From an uncultured Fretibacterium sp. (GTDB lineage Bacteria; Synergistota; Synergistia; Synergistales; Aminobacteriaceae): a stretch of 43,475 bases of DNA. The notes under the pieces are model-generated. The model worked only from the letters and a program-made list of their open reading frames with translations. It did not search any database and was not told the origin of the DNA. Both the position numbers and the translations under genes were made by a program. The DNA lies in contig NZ_CAUUWA010000016.1 in assembly GCF_963548695.1 (NCBI RefSeq), forward strand, positions 1 to 43,475, given 5' to 3'. Position 1 is the stretch's first letter. Every line of letters begins with the position of its first letter. Positions 33,822-43,004 of the stretch are shown piece after piece.

Positions 33822-36026
33822 ATGAGCTCGATGAGCCGGTACGCGGACCCCGATTTCACGCGGATAGACCTTCGGTCGCCGGAGGCGGGTTCGGCGTTCG
33901 ACGCCGGGGAGTGGAGCCGCCGCTTCGGGGAGGAGACCGGGAGGACGCCGGAAGAGGCGTTCTTCCACACGATGGAGCAGATCGACGTGGCGCCGCTCTA
34001 TGCGGAGTCGGACGGCCGCGGGTTCCCGCACCTGGCCTACGACATGCCGGGGCTGCCGCCCTTTCTGCGCGGGCCCTATCCCACCATGTACGTCACGCGC
34101 CCCTGGACGGTGCGCCAGTATGCAGGGTTCTCGACCGCCGAGGAGAGCAACGCCTTCTATCGGCGCAACCTCGCCGCGGGGCAGAAGGGGCTTTCCATCG
34201 CCTTCGACCTGGCGACGCACCGAGGCTACGACTCCGACCACCCGCGGGTCGTCGGCGACGTGGGCAAGGCCGGCGTGGCCGTGGACTCCATCCTGGACAT
34301 GGAGATCCTGTTCTCCGGCATCCCACTGGACCAGATGTCCGTCTCCATGACGATGAACGGCGCCGTGCTGCCCGTCCTGGCCTTCTACATCCTCGCCGCG
34401 GAGGAGCAGGGAGTGGACAAGTCCGTCCTGAGCGGGACCATCCAGAACGACATCCTGAAGGAGTTCATGGTTCGCAACACCTACATCTATCCGCCCAGGG
34501 CCTCGATGCGCATCATCGGGGACATCTTCGCCTACACCTCGAAGTACATGCCCAAGTTCAACAGCATCAGCATCTCCGGCTACCACATCCAGGAGGCGGG
34601 CGCCACGGCCGACATCGAGCTGGGCTACACGCTGGCGGACGGCCTGGAGTACCTGCGCACCGGCACCCGGGCGGGACTCTCCATCGACGCCTTCGCGCCG
34701 CGCCTTTCGTTCTTCTGGGGCATCGGCAAGAACTATTTCATGGAGGTCGCCAAGATGCGCGCGGCCCGGATGCTCTGGGCCAAGATCGTCAAGACCTTCA
34801 GTCCCGGGAATCCCAAGTCCATGGCGCTGCGCACTCACAGCCAGACCTCCGGCTGGAGCCTGACGGAGCAGGATCCGTTCAACAACGTGGAGCGCACCTG
34901 CATCGAGGCGCTGGCGGCGGCGCTGGGGCACACGCAGTCCCTGCACACCAACGCGCTGGACGAGGCCATCGCCCTGCCGACGGACTTCTCCGCGCGCATC
35001 GCGCGCAACACGCAGCTCTACATTCAGGACGAGACGAAGGTCTGCAAGGTCATCGACCCGTGGGGCGGCTCCTGGTACGTGGAGGCCCTGACGGACCGTC
35101 TGATCCGCCGCAGCTGGGGCCACATCCAGGAGATCGAGTCCCTGGGCGGCATGGCCGCGGCCATCGACACGGGGCTGCCCAAGATGCGCATCGAGGAGGC
35201 GGCCGCGCGCCGTCAGGCCCACATCGACTCCGGCACCGAGGAGATCGTTGGGGTCAACAGCTATCGTCTGGACAAGGAGGACCCGCTGGAGATCCTGGAG
35301 GTCGACAACACCGCGGTCCGTCAGGCCCAGATCGCGCGGCTGGAGAAGCTGCGCGCCATCCGGGACCCCGAGAAGGTCCGAGTCTGCCTGGACGCCATCA
35401 CCAGGGCGACGGAGACGGGGGAGGGGAACCTGCTGGAGCTGGCCGTCGACGCGGCGCGGGCACGGGCGTCCCTGGGGGAGATCTCGGACGCGGTGGAGAA
35501 GGTCTGCGGGCGCCACAAGGCCATCATCCGCTCCATCTCCGGCATCTACAGCAGCGAGTTCGCGGACGAGGAGATCATCGCCGAGGTCCGCGCAATGACG
35601 GACGAGTTCGCGGAGAAGGAGGGCCGCCGGCCCCGCATCATGATCGCCAAGATGGGGCAGGACGGGCACGACCGGGGGGCGAAGGTCATCTCCACGGCGT
35701 TCGCCGACATGGGGTACGACGTGGACATCGGCCCGCTCTTCCAGACGCCCGCCGAGGCGGCGCAGGATGCCGTGGACAACGACGTGCACATCGTGGGCAT
35801 GAGCTCGCTCGCCGCGGGTCACAAGACGCTGCTGCCCCAGCTGGTGGAGGAGCTGCGCAAGCGGGGACGTGAGGACATCATCGTCGTCATCGGCGGCGTC
35901 ATCCCGGCGCAGGACTACGAGTTCCTGCGCGAGCACGGGGCGGCCGCCATCTTCGGCCCCGGGACGGTCATCCCCGTCTCGGCCAAGAGGGTGATGGAGG
36001 AGCTGAACCGCCGTGTCTTCGGGTAG
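33822..36026 (+). CDS. mutB: methylmalonyl-CoA mutase, large (alpha) catalytic subunit
   Basis: 734 residues from the ATG at 33822, with GGAGAGG eight bases upstream; a second ATG follows three codons later. The barrel has the canonical substrate region (YPTMYVTRPWTVRQYAGFST, GLSIAFDLATHRGYDSDHPR). The C-terminal cobalamin domain carries DGHDRG near residue 613, whose His is the lower axial ligand of B12, then SSLAAGH and GGVIP. It performs the radical rearrangement of (R)-methylmalonyl-CoA to succinyl-CoA. It starts 73 bp after mutA and overlaps meaB by 14 bases. No epimerase gene is in the window. Confidence 0.97.
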   Translation: MSSMSRYADPDFTRIDLRSPEAGSAFDAGEWSRRFGEETGRTPEEAFFHTMEQIDVAPLYAESDGRGFPHLAYDMPGLPPFLRGPYPTMYVTRPWTVRQYAGFSTAEESNAFYRRNLAAGQKGLSIAFDLATHRGYDSDHPRVVGDVGKAGVAVDSILDMEILFSGIPLDQMSVSMTMNGAVLPVLAFYILAAEEQGVDKSVLSGTIQNDILKEFMVRNTYIYPPRASMRIIGDIFAYTSKYMPKFNSISISGYHIQEAGATADIELGYTLADGLEYLRTGTRAGLSIDAFAPRLSFFWGIGKNYFMEVAKMRAARMLWAKIVKTFSPGNPKSMALRTHSQTSGWSLTEQDPFNNVERTCIEALAAALGHTQSLHTNALDEAIALPTDFSARIARNTQLYIQDETKVCKVIDPWGGSWYVEALTDRLIRRSWGHIQEIESLGGMAAAIDTGLPKMRIEEAAARRQAHIDSGTEEIVGVNSYRLDKEDPLEILEVDNTAVRQAQIARLEKLRAIRDPEKVRVCLDAITRATETGEGNLLELAVDAARARASLGEISDAVEKVCGRHKAIIRSISGIYSSEFADEEIIAEVRAMTDEFAEKEGRRPRIMIAKMGQDGHDRGAKVISTAFADMGYDVDIGPLFQTPAEAAQDAVDNDVHIVGMSSLAAGHKTLLPQLVEELRKRGREDIIVVIGGVIPAQDYEFLREHGAAAIFGPGTVIPVSAKRVMEELNRRVFG

Positions 36027-37128
36027 GCCCGAATGGGTTCCGGACGGGGCGGGCGGCGAGTTCGCCACGCGCGTCATGGGAGGGGTCGACGACGCCCATG
36101 ACGGCATGGTCTACGTGGCCCCGTCGCGTCCCGTACCCCGCCGCCGCCAGCTCACGCTCCAGGACTATGTCGAGGGCGTGCTGGCGGGCGACCGCACGGT
36201 GCTCTCCCGCGCCATAACGCTGGTGGAGAGCAACGCCGCGGCGCACTTCGATCTGGCCCAGCAGGTCATCGCCGGGGTCCTGCCCCGGACGGGCCATGCC
36301 GTGCGGGTCGGGATCACCGGGGTGCCGGGCGCGGGCAAGAGCACCTTCATCGAGGCGCTCGGGGTGGACCTCTGCCGGGAGGGGTACAGGGTCGCGGTTT
36401 TGGCGGTGGACCCCAGCAGCAGCGTCACCAGGGGCAGCATCCTGGGCGACAAGACCCGGATGGAGAACCTGTCGCGCGAGCCGAACGCCTTCATCCGCCC
36501 CTCGCCCTCCGGCGGAACCCTGGGCGGGCTGACGCGCAAGAGCCGCGAGACCCTGCTGCTCTGCGAGGCGGCGGGGTACGACGTCATCCTGGTCGAGACG
36601 GTCGGGGTGGGGCAGAGCGAGGTCACGGTTCGGGACATGGTGGACTTCTTCATGCTGCTGGTCATCACCGGGGCCGGCGACGAGCTCCAGGGGATGAAGA
36701 AGGGCGTGATGGAGCTGGCCGACGCCATCGTGGTGAACAAGGCCGACGGGAACAACGTCATGAAGGCGGAGGCCACACGGGTGGAGTACGACCGCATCCT
36801 GCACTACCTCCGGCCCGCGACGGAGGGGTGGGTCACGCACGCCCATACCTGTTCCGCCGTGAGCCACGCGGGGATCCCCGAGCTCTGGGGCGTCGTAGGG
36901 CGCTTCATGGAGACCGTGAGGGCGTCCGGCGTGTTCGCCGAGCGTCGCCGCCGTCAGGTCCTCTCCTGGGTCCAGAGCATGGTGGAGGACCATCTGCTGC
37001 GCGACTTCTACGAGTGCGCCGCCGTGAAGGGACATCGGGCGGAAATCGAGGAGCGCGTCGTCCGCGGCGAGCTGGCCGCCACCCAGGCGACGCTGGAGCT
37101 CCTGAGGTGGTACGGACGGAGGACGTGA
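36013..37128 (+). CDS. meaB: MeaB/ArgK-type G3E GTPase, methylmalonyl-CoA mutase chaperone
   Basis: 371 residues from a GTG at 36013 inside the mutB 3' end, with GGAGGAG ten bases upstream. The G domain shows Walker A GVPGAGKSTF near residue 103, VDPSSSVTRGSILGDKTRME, the switch-region VETVGVGQSE and the guanine-specificity VNKADG. The N-terminal 45 residues are an extra arm, and the C-terminal helices (TLELLRWYG) form the dimer arm. MeaB loads adenosylcobalamin into MutB and protects or rescues the cofactor during turnover. The overlap with mutB suggests coupled synthesis in proportion to the enzyme. Confidence 0.95.
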   Translation: MSSGRPEWVPDGAGGEFATRVMGGVDDAHDGMVYVAPSRPVPRRRQLTLQDYVEGVLAGDRTVLSRAITLVESNAAAHFDLAQQVIAGVLPRTGHAVRVGITGVPGAGKSTFIEALGVDLCREGYRVAVLAVDPSSSVTRGSILGDKTRMENLSREPNAFIRPSPSGGTLGGLTRKSRETLLLCEAAGYDVILVETVGVGQSEVTVRDMVDFFMLLVITGAGDELQGMKKGVMELADAIVVNKADGNNVMKAEATRVEYDRILHYLRPATEGWVTHAHTCSAVSHAGIPELWGVVGRFMETVRASGVFAERRRRQVLSWVQSMVEDHLLRDFYECAAVKGHRAEIEERVVRGELAATQATLELLRWYGRRT

Positions 37129-37204
37129 CGGATTCCATCTCTATGCAATTTGTGTCTTGGATGTACGATCTGTTATGAAGTGCCCGATGTCAAGGGGAGA
37201 GGCG

Positions 37205-37885
37205 CTATTTTTTTCGCCCCTTTCGCCGGAGGTTCACGGTGTCCGCGGGGATGCCGATGTGAAGCCGGGCTCCGTCCCCATAGGGGCGAATCTTGGCCTC
37301 GTCGGGCCGGGCGATGCTGCCGAGGGCGCGCCGGGAGGCGTTAAGCGCGGCGTCGTCAAAGGACTCCAGCGCCCGTCGGGCGCCGCGCACGAGGTCGCCA
37401 AGGAAGCCTTTCCCGTCGTCGTCGGAGACCGTGCCCGGCCCGAGGTTCTCCTTGAGCTGCTTCGCGGAAAGGCTTTTGTCCCGCGGCAGAAAGCTCTCGC
37501 CCCGGTCGCTGCGGGCCTGGGGCCTGTAGGCCGAGAGGTCGGCCGGCGCGCTTTTGCGGGCGGGTGCGCTGCGGGGACCTCCGGAGCTGGAGGGACGATT
37601 GCCGGCTGCGGGGCCTGCCGCGGTTTGGGCGGCGGGGGAAAAGACGGACTTTCGGTCCGTGTCCGTGTCGCGGGGCGGCGTCAAGGTATCCGCCGGAGCC
37701 GGGACGGAGGAGCCCGGCTCGAGGAAGGGGACGGCTCCCGGGGCCGAAAGAGAGGGCAAAGGCGTCTCGGGCTGGCTGTATCGGACCCTCAGAACGCTGA
37801 AAAGTCCCCCTGCGGCCAGCGCGGCGACGCAGACGAGGCTCGCCAGAATGCGCCGAAGCGCCGAGGTCCTGTTTTTTCTCCGCAT
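37205..37885 (-). CDS. membrane-anchored Pro/Ser-rich protein of unknown function
   Basis: 226 residues from the ATG at 37885, with GGGGG nine bases upstream; a GTG at 37915 inside the dispersed repeat is less likely. A basic start (MRRKNRTSALRR) precedes a single hydrophobic segment (ILASLVCVAALAAGGLFSVL) that should act as an uncleaved anchor. Then comes about 100 residues of disordered Pro/Ser/Ala-rich sequence. A more ordered end follows (GFLGDLVRGARRALESFDDA and ARLHIGIPADTVNLRRKG). I recognise no family. It points toward the 3' end of meaB. Confidence 0.6.
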   Translation of the reverse strand: MRRKNRTSALRRILASLVCVAALAAGGLFSVLRVRYSQPETPLPSLSAPGAVPFLEPGSSVPAPADTLTPPRDTDTDRKSVFSPAAQTAAGPAAGNRPSSSGGPRSAPARKSAPADLSAYRPQARSDRGESFLPRDKSLSAKQLKENLGPGTVSDDDGKGFLGDLVRGARRALESFDDAALNASRRALGSIARPDEAKIRPYGDGARLHIGIPADTVNLRRKGRKK

Positions 37886-37910
37886 GGCGGCGTCCCCCTT
37901 CCGTCCCTTG

Positions 37911-37965
37911 GACACGCTGATTCAGATTTAGGCGATGAAGCCCCCCGGTGGTGCCCCAGCTTGTC
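37911..37965. repeat. dispersed repeat, copy 2
   Basis: GACACGCTGATTCAG followed by GATGAAGCCCCCCGGTGGTG and CCCCAGCTTG resembles 30991-31040 in both sequence and order. It stands between the anchored-protein gene (minus) and the C-S lyase gene (plus), and its end provides the -35 of the latter. Confidence 0.55.
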
Positions 37966-37990
37966 CGAAAGTGCACCGATACGATATCAT
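37961..37990 (+). promoter_or_regulatory. candidate promoter of the C-S lyase gene
   Basis: TTGTCC (37961-37966) and TATCAT (37985-37990) are 18 bp apart. Transcription would start near 37997, about 45 nt before the coding region. Confidence 0.45.
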
Positions 37991-38042
37991 ATCAAAAAGC
38001 GCAGCGCAAAACATTCCATTTCCGAGAGGAGAACTTTTTTTA

Positions 38043-39230
38043 ATGGCTTACGACTTCGACAGGGTCATCGAAAGGCGCGGGACGAACTGTTCCAAGTGGG
38101 ACACGGACCCCCGGACGATCGAGGGGGCGGACTATCCCGTCGGTTCCCCGCTTCCGCTGTGGATAGCGGATATGGACTTCGAGGTGGCGCCGGAGATCAC
38201 AAGGGCGCTGACCGAGAGGGCCCGGCACGGGGTCTTCGGCTACACGATCGTTCCCGACTCCTGCTACGACGCGATCATCGACTGGGAGGCACGTCGCCAT
38301 GGCTGGAGGATCGAGAGGGAGTGGATTCAGTTCGCCCCCGGCGCGGTCCCAGCGGCGCACATGGCCGTCCAGGCCTTCTGCCAGCCGGGGGACCGGGTCA
38401 TCATCCAGCAGCCCGTCTATTACCCCTTCTTCCGCACGGTGCTGAACAACGGCGCCCAGGTAGCCAACAACCCCCTGGTCCTGCACAATGGGCGCTACGA
38501 GATCGACTTCGAGGACTTCGAGCGCCAGGCGCGGGACCCCCGCACGACCCTCTTCATCCTGTGCAGCCCCCACAACCCCGTAGGGCGGGTCTGGAGCCGG
38601 GAGGACCTGGAACGCCTCGGCGACATCTGCGCCAAAAACGGCGTTCGGGTGTTCGCGGACGAGCTGCACTGCGACATCCTGATGCCCGGCTATAAGCATC
38701 ACCCGTTCGGGAACGTCGATACCGTCTGCCGGGGCAACTCCATGACGGTCATCGCTCCCAGCAAGACCTTCAACCTCGCGGGACTCCAGGCGACGGTCAC
38801 CATCACGCCCGATCCCCGGATGCGCCTCCTCTACGAGAACGTCCTGGCCCGGAACAGCATCCCCCGACCCAACCTCTTCGCCATAACGGGGCTCGAGGCC
38901 GCCTACAGGCATGGGGAGAGGTGGCTGGACGAACTCCTGGTCTACATCGAGGGAAACTACGATTTTCTGGTGAGCTATCTGGAGGAGCGCCTTCCCCAGG
39001 TCCGGGTGATGCCGCTCGAGGGCACCTTCCTGGCCTGGATGGACTTCAACGCCCTGGAGCCGGACCCGTACCTTCTACAGAAGCGGATGCTGACCGAGGC
39101 GAACGTGTGGCTGGACGAGGGGTGGGTCTTCGGGCCCGAGGGAAACGGGTTCGAGCGCATCGTGCTGGCCTGCCCCCGCAGCATCCTGAAGGAGGCGTTG
39201 GACCGCATCGTGAGGGCGTTCGGCAGGTAG
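38043..39230 (+). CDS. PatB/MalY-type PLP-dependent C-S lyase (cystathionine beta-lyase)
   Basis: 395 residues from the ATG at 38043; GGAG lies 11 bases upstream behind a T7 run. It is a fold-type I aminotransferase-like enzyme with PatB/MalY hallmarks: LPLWIADMDFEVAPEI near the start, QQPVYYPFF, CSPHNPVGRVW (with the PLP-contacting Asn), ADELHCDI (Asp binding the pyridine nitrogen) and APSKTFNLAGLQ with the Schiff-base lysine near residue 241. These enzymes release pyruvate, ammonia and a thiol or H2S from cysteine, cystathionine or related substrates. In oral anaerobes they are H2S producers. It is followed at once by a palindrome and the convergent LuxR gene. Confidence 0.92.
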   Translation: MAYDFDRVIERRGTNCSKWDTDPRTIEGADYPVGSPLPLWIADMDFEVAPEITRALTERARHGVFGYTIVPDSCYDAIIDWEARRHGWRIEREWIQFAPGAVPAAHMAVQAFCQPGDRVIIQQPVYYPFFRTVLNNGAQVANNPLVLHNGRYEIDFEDFERQARDPRTTLFILCSPHNPVGRVWSREDLERLGDICAKNGVRVFADELHCDILMPGYKHHPFGNVDTVCRGNSMTVIAPSKTFNLAGLQATVTITPDPRMRLLYENVLARNSIPRPNLFAITGLEAAYRHGERWLDELLVYIEGNYDFLVSYLEERLPQVRVMPLEGTFLAWMDFNALEPDPYLLQKRMLTEANVWLDEGWVFGPEGNGFERIVLACPRSILKEALDRIVRAFGR

Positions 39231-39276
39231 CCCGGTCCCTTTCAAGGCCAATGCGCTTCTGCTGATGCGGGTTCCA

Positions 39277-39305
39277 GGTAAGCGCTGATTGAATCAGCGC
39301 TTACC
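39277..39305. repeat. perfect 29-bp palindrome made of two element ends
   Basis: GGTAAGCGCTGATT and its exact complement meet around a single G between two convergent stops (39230 and 39306). The arms match the dispersed end GGAAGCGCTGATT. It may serve as a bidirectional terminator, although no T-tract follows. Confidence 0.65.
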
Positions 39306-41942
39306 TTACCTGGAAGGGGACGCCCCGCGCTCCGGCTGGGGAGCGTTGGTGTCGGGGCTGTGGGGCCCGGCACGGCCTGCACGGGCAAGGGCCTCGGCGG
39401 CGCTCGAGGCTCCTAACGTGCGGTAGAGCCTGAGGACGTGGTATTTTGCCGTGCTGTGGGCGATTCCAAGGTCCCTCGCGATCTCCCCGTAGCTCGCATT
39501 CCTCTCGAGAAGTTCCAGAATCCGCTCCTGCCTGCCGCTCAGGACGGGGACCGCCGCAGTCTCCTCCTCCATTTCCGGTGGAGATGCCGTATCGGTCCCC
39601 GTCATGGCCGCCCGGACCCGGACCGCGAAGTCGATCCAGAGGGTTCTGTGCGTTTTGTGGGTCCGAAGCAGGGCGTCGAGGATCGGGGCGAGGGCGGGCG
39701 CGTCGTCGATGAAGAGCCTCGGGAAATTGCAGAGCGCCCCGATCTTGAGCGCCCTTTTCATACAAAGGAGGCTTTTTTTGCGGTTCCCCAGGTTCCTGTG
39801 GGCGATCGAGAGCAGCAAAGATGCCTCGATCGTGTCCAGTCGGCGCCGAAAATTCATCCCCAGCCTCAGCAGCTTCTCCCCGAACAGGACGGCCAGGGCG
39901 TCCTCCCGGACGGCGAGCAGCGCCCGTTCCGTGACGAAGTGCTGGTACATCCGGTACAGGGGCAGACCGCCGGTGAGGGGGGCGGCGTAGGTGTCGAGCC
40001 ACTCCCGCGCCGCCTTTCCGTCTCCGCCTGCGATGCGGGCGGCGAAGCGCCAGGCCCGGAGGCTGGGGCGCAGGAGCAGGAGCCCCTCCCCCTCGATGCG
40101 CCGTTCCATCTCCGTCTCGATTTTCGCGGCCTCGTCCGTCCGCCCCAACCCCCTCAGGATGGCCGACAAGATCAGGTCCGCGGAGAAACGCACCTCCGCC
40201 CTGCAGGGCGTCGTCTCCATCATCTCCTGGGCCCTCAGGGCCCGGAAACAGGCCTCGGGGAGGCGGCTGCTCTCGTAGAGGATCCCCGCAAGCTGGCATT
40301 CCAGCATGACCTGATGCTCGTTTCCCAAAAGGGGAGTAAAGGCCCTCCGCCTCCTGGCGGCCTGGACGTAGAGGTCGCGGCCCCGGGCCAGGTCCGAGTG
40401 GTCCATCAGGGAGCGGTGCAGCATGGGCATGGCCGCGGTGAAGGTTCCCACCCGGATCTGTCCGTCGGGCAGGAGACGCTCCAGGTCCTTTTGTCCCTCC
40501 AGGAGCTCGTCCGTATAGCGGTCCAGGGGCCTGCGGAAATCCAGTGCCCGGAGCGCACAGAAGAGCTGGATGGCATCCCTGTCCGCTTTTTCCAGGGATG
40601 AGGAGATGTCCTTCGAGCTCCGGCTTTCCAGCTCTCGTTCAATCTTGTCCATAAGCCGGAGGAACTGCCGGGCGTCCCCCTCCGCATAGTACACGAACGC
40701 GCATTGGGTCATTATGGGAAGGTTCCCCTCAAAAAGGTCCCCGGGGAGTTCCTCGCGTCCGCCGATCACGTATTCCTTGAAGAACGCGATGCGGTCCTCC
40801 ACCGAGCTGGAGGCGGCGATTCGCCGAAAGGCCGCGCAGCAGGCGGACAGTCCCCTGGAGTCGGAGCATCGGATGTAGTGCGCGGCGGCGGCGTAGTAAT
40901 CCTCCTCCTCGAAGAGCGCGTCGGCCACCTTTTTCTCGAGGGCGTGAATTTCGTCGGCACTGCGGCTTTCGTCGAGCTTCTCCCTCAAAAAGTCCCGAAA
41001 GAGGTCGTGCAGGCGATAACGTCCGTTCCCCAGACGGGAGACGAAGGCCAGGGACTCGAGGATTTCGGCGCTGTCCGGTCGTCCCGTCAGGCGGCGACAC
41101 AGCCGTCCGTCCAGCAATGCGGGCAGGGAGACCTGCATCAGGAAGTCCCGAACCCGGTCGTCCCAACCGCTCCAGATGTGAGCGTCCAGGTAGCGGCGCA
41201 GCAGCTCCTCCCCCTGCAGGGCCCCGTCGGGGGAAACTTCCCCCCTTTCCCCTCCAGGAGCCCCGCGCCCCATCAAAAGGGCCCCCACCGCTATGGGCCA
41301 GCCCGCGGTCCGCCTCAGGAGGTCGGTCGCCCGGTGGGGGGAAAGGCCGTTTCGAGTCAAAAGCCTTTGCAGTTCCTCCTCGTCGAAGGCCAGGTCTCGG
41401 GCGCCCAGGACGGTCATATCGCCCTTCAAGATGGCGTCCAGGAAGATGTCCGAGGGCTCGTCCCGGCTCAGGAGACAGACGGTGAACCCGGAGGGGAGGC
41501 GTTTCCGGAGCAGGGGGAGTGCCCGCGGCACCGCCCCGTCCCGCAGATGGTGAAGGTCGTCCAGGACCAGAACGTACTTTTTGGTGTTGGGTAAGAGCAG
41601 GTCCAGGGCGTCGAAGAGATACTCCAGAAAGGGGGGCTTCACCCGCTCTGCGGCCCGGGCCAGCCTCCGGTTGGCCCTCTGGGCGAAGGCGAGCCCTCCC
41701 AGGAACTTTCGGACGAAACGGCCCTCGTTGTTGTCGTAGGGGTCCAGCGTGATCCAGGCGTGCTTGTTGCGCTGCGGGGCCAGCCACTGCGAGACGGCGA
41801 GGCTCTTTCCGAACCCGCCGGGAGCCCCGACGTAGACCCAGTGCCCTCCGCGCTCCTTCGCGGCATCCAGAATCGCGTTCACCCTCGCGCGGGGCAAAAT
41901 CCCCTTTCCTGCACGGGGCGGAAGGAAGTGTTCCTCGGACAT
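39306..41942 (-). CDS. MalT-like LuxR-family transcriptional regulator (large ATP-binding type)
   Basis: 878 residues from the ATG at 41942 with AAGGAG seven bases upstream; the longer frame to 42002 begins at the predicted promoter. Residues 39-47 (GAPGGFGKS) are the P-loop of a STAND-type NTPase. A Walker B-like YVLVLDDLHHLRDG follows near 145. The middle 500 residues are helical, resembling the TPR-like sensor of MalT. The C-terminus near 810-870 is a LuxR helix-turn-helix (RQERILELLERNASYGEIAR, DLGIAHSTAKYHVLRLYRTL). Such proteins activate transcription when ATP and an inducer are bound. The target is unknown; the divergent small secreted protein is the nearest candidate. Usual MalT length is about 900 residues. 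Confidence 0.88.
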   Translation of the reverse strand: MSEEHFLPPRAGKGILPRARVNAILDAAKERGGHWVYVGAPGGFGKSLAVSQWLAPQRNKHAWITLDPYDNNEGRFVRKFLGGLAFAQRANRRLARAAERVKPPFLEYLFDALDLLLPNTKKYVLVLDDLHHLRDGAVPRALPLLRKRLPSGFTVCLLSRDEPSDIFLDAILKGDMTVLGARDLAFDEEELQRLLTRNGLSPHRATDLLRRTAGWPIAVGALLMGRGAPGGERGEVSPDGALQGEELLRRYLDAHIWSGWDDRVRDFLMQVSLPALLDGRLCRRLTGRPDSAEILESLAFVSRLGNGRYRLHDLFRDFLREKLDESRSADEIHALEKKVADALFEEEDYYAAAAHYIRCSDSRGLSACCAAFRRIAASSSVEDRIAFFKEYVIGGREELPGDLFEGNLPIMTQCAFVYYAEGDARQFLRLMDKIERELESRSSKDISSSLEKADRDAIQLFCALRALDFRRPLDRYTDELLEGQKDLERLLPDGQIRVGTFTAAMPMLHRSLMDHSDLARGRDLYVQAARRRRAFTPLLGNEHQVMLECQLAGILYESSRLPEACFRALRAQEMMETTPCRAEVRFSADLILSAILRGLGRTDEAAKIETEMERRIEGEGLLLLRPSLRAWRFAARIAGGDGKAAREWLDTYAAPLTGGLPLYRMYQHFVTERALLAVREDALAVLFGEKLLRLGMNFRRRLDTIEASLLLSIAHRNLGNRKKSLLCMKRALKIGALCNFPRLFIDDAPALAPILDALLRTHKTHRTLWIDFAVRVRAAMTGTDTASPPEMEEETAAVPVLSGRQERILELLERNASYGEIARDLGIAHSTAKYHVLRLYRTLGASSAAEALARAGRAGPHSPDTNAPQPERGASPSR

Positions 41943-42003
41943 GGGCTTTCTCCTTAGGATGTTCTTCGTGATGAATTCAAGCCTACCTTTGATTCTCATC
42001 ACA

Positions 42004-42009
42004 ATTATA
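42004..42009 (-). promoter_or_regulatory. -10 box of the LuxR gene
   Basis: Minus-strand TATAAT, preceded by CTG, has no recognisable -35 at 16-19 bp, which would suit an activator-dependent promoter. The start would be near 41997, about 55 nt before the coding region. The rest of the 41943-42217 gap includes a GC hairpin (CTCCCCGGGG, about 42129) and a TAAAAT near 42146 that may be the -10 of the divergent gene. Confidence 0.45.
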
Positions 42010-42217
42010 CAGGAACGTGATAAGGGCTGCGGCCGGCCTTTAGAGGGGGGCGGTGAACCAGGAAATTTCTCTTTTGCGGAAAAAAGTTGCTTCTTTGAGA
42101 TGTAATCATGACCTCGGGTTATGGACGCTCCCCGGGGCGGGGCATAAAATATCGCGGATAGAGGGATTCGACCTCTGTCCGTATTCAGCCTTGTTATCAG
42201 GAAGGGAGTTTTTGTGA

Positions 42218-42637
42218 ATGTGGAGCAAGCGTATTGGTGTTTTGTCGGTGTTGGCGGTCCTGGTGTTCTCCGCTGCGGCCTTCGCGGCTGTGCAGGATTT
42301 CAAGGATTTCACCGTGGATGTCCCGGACGACTGGACCGCGACGCAGAATGGTACGACCGTGGCGGTTGTGGCCAACGACAAGTCCGCGGCGTTGAGCATC
42401 ACGATGGACAAGCGGGAGGGAATGGAGGCCAAGGACCTGGCAGCGGCCTTCGCGCAGAAGTTGAAGGGGTCGGAACCGGTCCTCGAGGACGACGTGTATA
42501 CGTTCACCTTCAATAACGATTCCGGCGTGGAAAGCAAGGCGATCCTGAACACGGAGGACGATAAATACCTGATGCTCGTCATCACGGGGCAGAACCCCAA
42601 GCTGGAGGCCCTCATCGACTCCATACAGGAGAAATAG
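42218..42637 (+). CDS. small secreted protein
   Basis: 139 residues from the ATG at 42218, with GGGAG nine bases upstream. A textbook signal peptide (SKRIGVLSVLAVLVFSAAAF) ends at AFAA near residue 24. The mature 115 residues read as an alpha/beta domain (FKDFTVDVPDDWTATQNGTT, YTFTFNNDSGVESKAILN, LEALIDSIQEK). This resembles small PsbP/DUF1795-like periplasmic proteins in overall style, but I cannot assign a family. It is followed by a strong terminator, so it is a single-gene transcript, divergent from the LuxR gene. Confidence 0.75.
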   Translation: MWSKRIGVLSVLAVLVFSAAAFAAVQDFKDFTVDVPDDWTATQNGTTVAVVANDKSAALSITMDKREGMEAKDLAAAFAQKLKGSEPVLEDDVYTFTFNNDSGVESKAILNTEDDKYLMLVITGQNPKLEALIDSIQEK

Positions 42638-42754
42638 CCACAAGTAAGACAAGCGGGGGGATGTCGTTCTCTCGGGGCGTTTCGCCTTGAAATGAGGAAC
42701 ATTCGGGGAATATTGCAGACGGGCTTTGCCGCCGTTGCGTTTGAGTAAGATCTT

Positions 42755-42789
42755 GACAGGTACGGCGTTTGGTTTACGCCGTACCTGTC
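42755..42789 (+). terminator. terminator after the small secreted protein
   Basis: GACAGGTACGGCG (42755-42767) pairs perfectly with CGCCGTACCTGTC (42777-42789), followed by GTTGTCTTT. The 117-bp distance from the stop is rather long, but no gene lies between. Confidence 0.65.
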
Positions 42790-42795
42790 GTTGTC

Positions 42796-42882
42796 TTTAA
42801 GGAAGCGCTGATTAATCTTCAAAGGTTGTTGAAAGCAATCAAGGAGCATCAAACGAAGGGTATCCTTCAGCGCTTCCTTAAA
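42796..42882. mobile_element. MITE-like element with perfect 16-bp inverted ends
   Basis: TTTAAGGAAGCGCTGA (42796-42811) and TCAGCGCTTCCTTAAA (42867-42882) are exact inverted copies bounding 87 bp with no coding capacity. A related but diverged end (TTAATCAGTGTTTCCTTAAT, 42984-43003) lies 100 bp further right. The DNA between holds two small hairpins (GGGGC-tac-GCCCC, 42894-42906, and CGCG-ctt-CGCG), so a nested or composite copy is possible. Confidence 0.7.
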
Positions 42883-43004
42883 ATTTTAAAATGGGGCTAC
42901 GCCCCAATCCCCACGCGCTTCGCGCGGCCTGATGAAGTTTCTGGCACTGAAGGGAGCTGATACGGTTGACAGTTCTTAACGACTTAATCAGTGTTTCCTT
43001 AATT

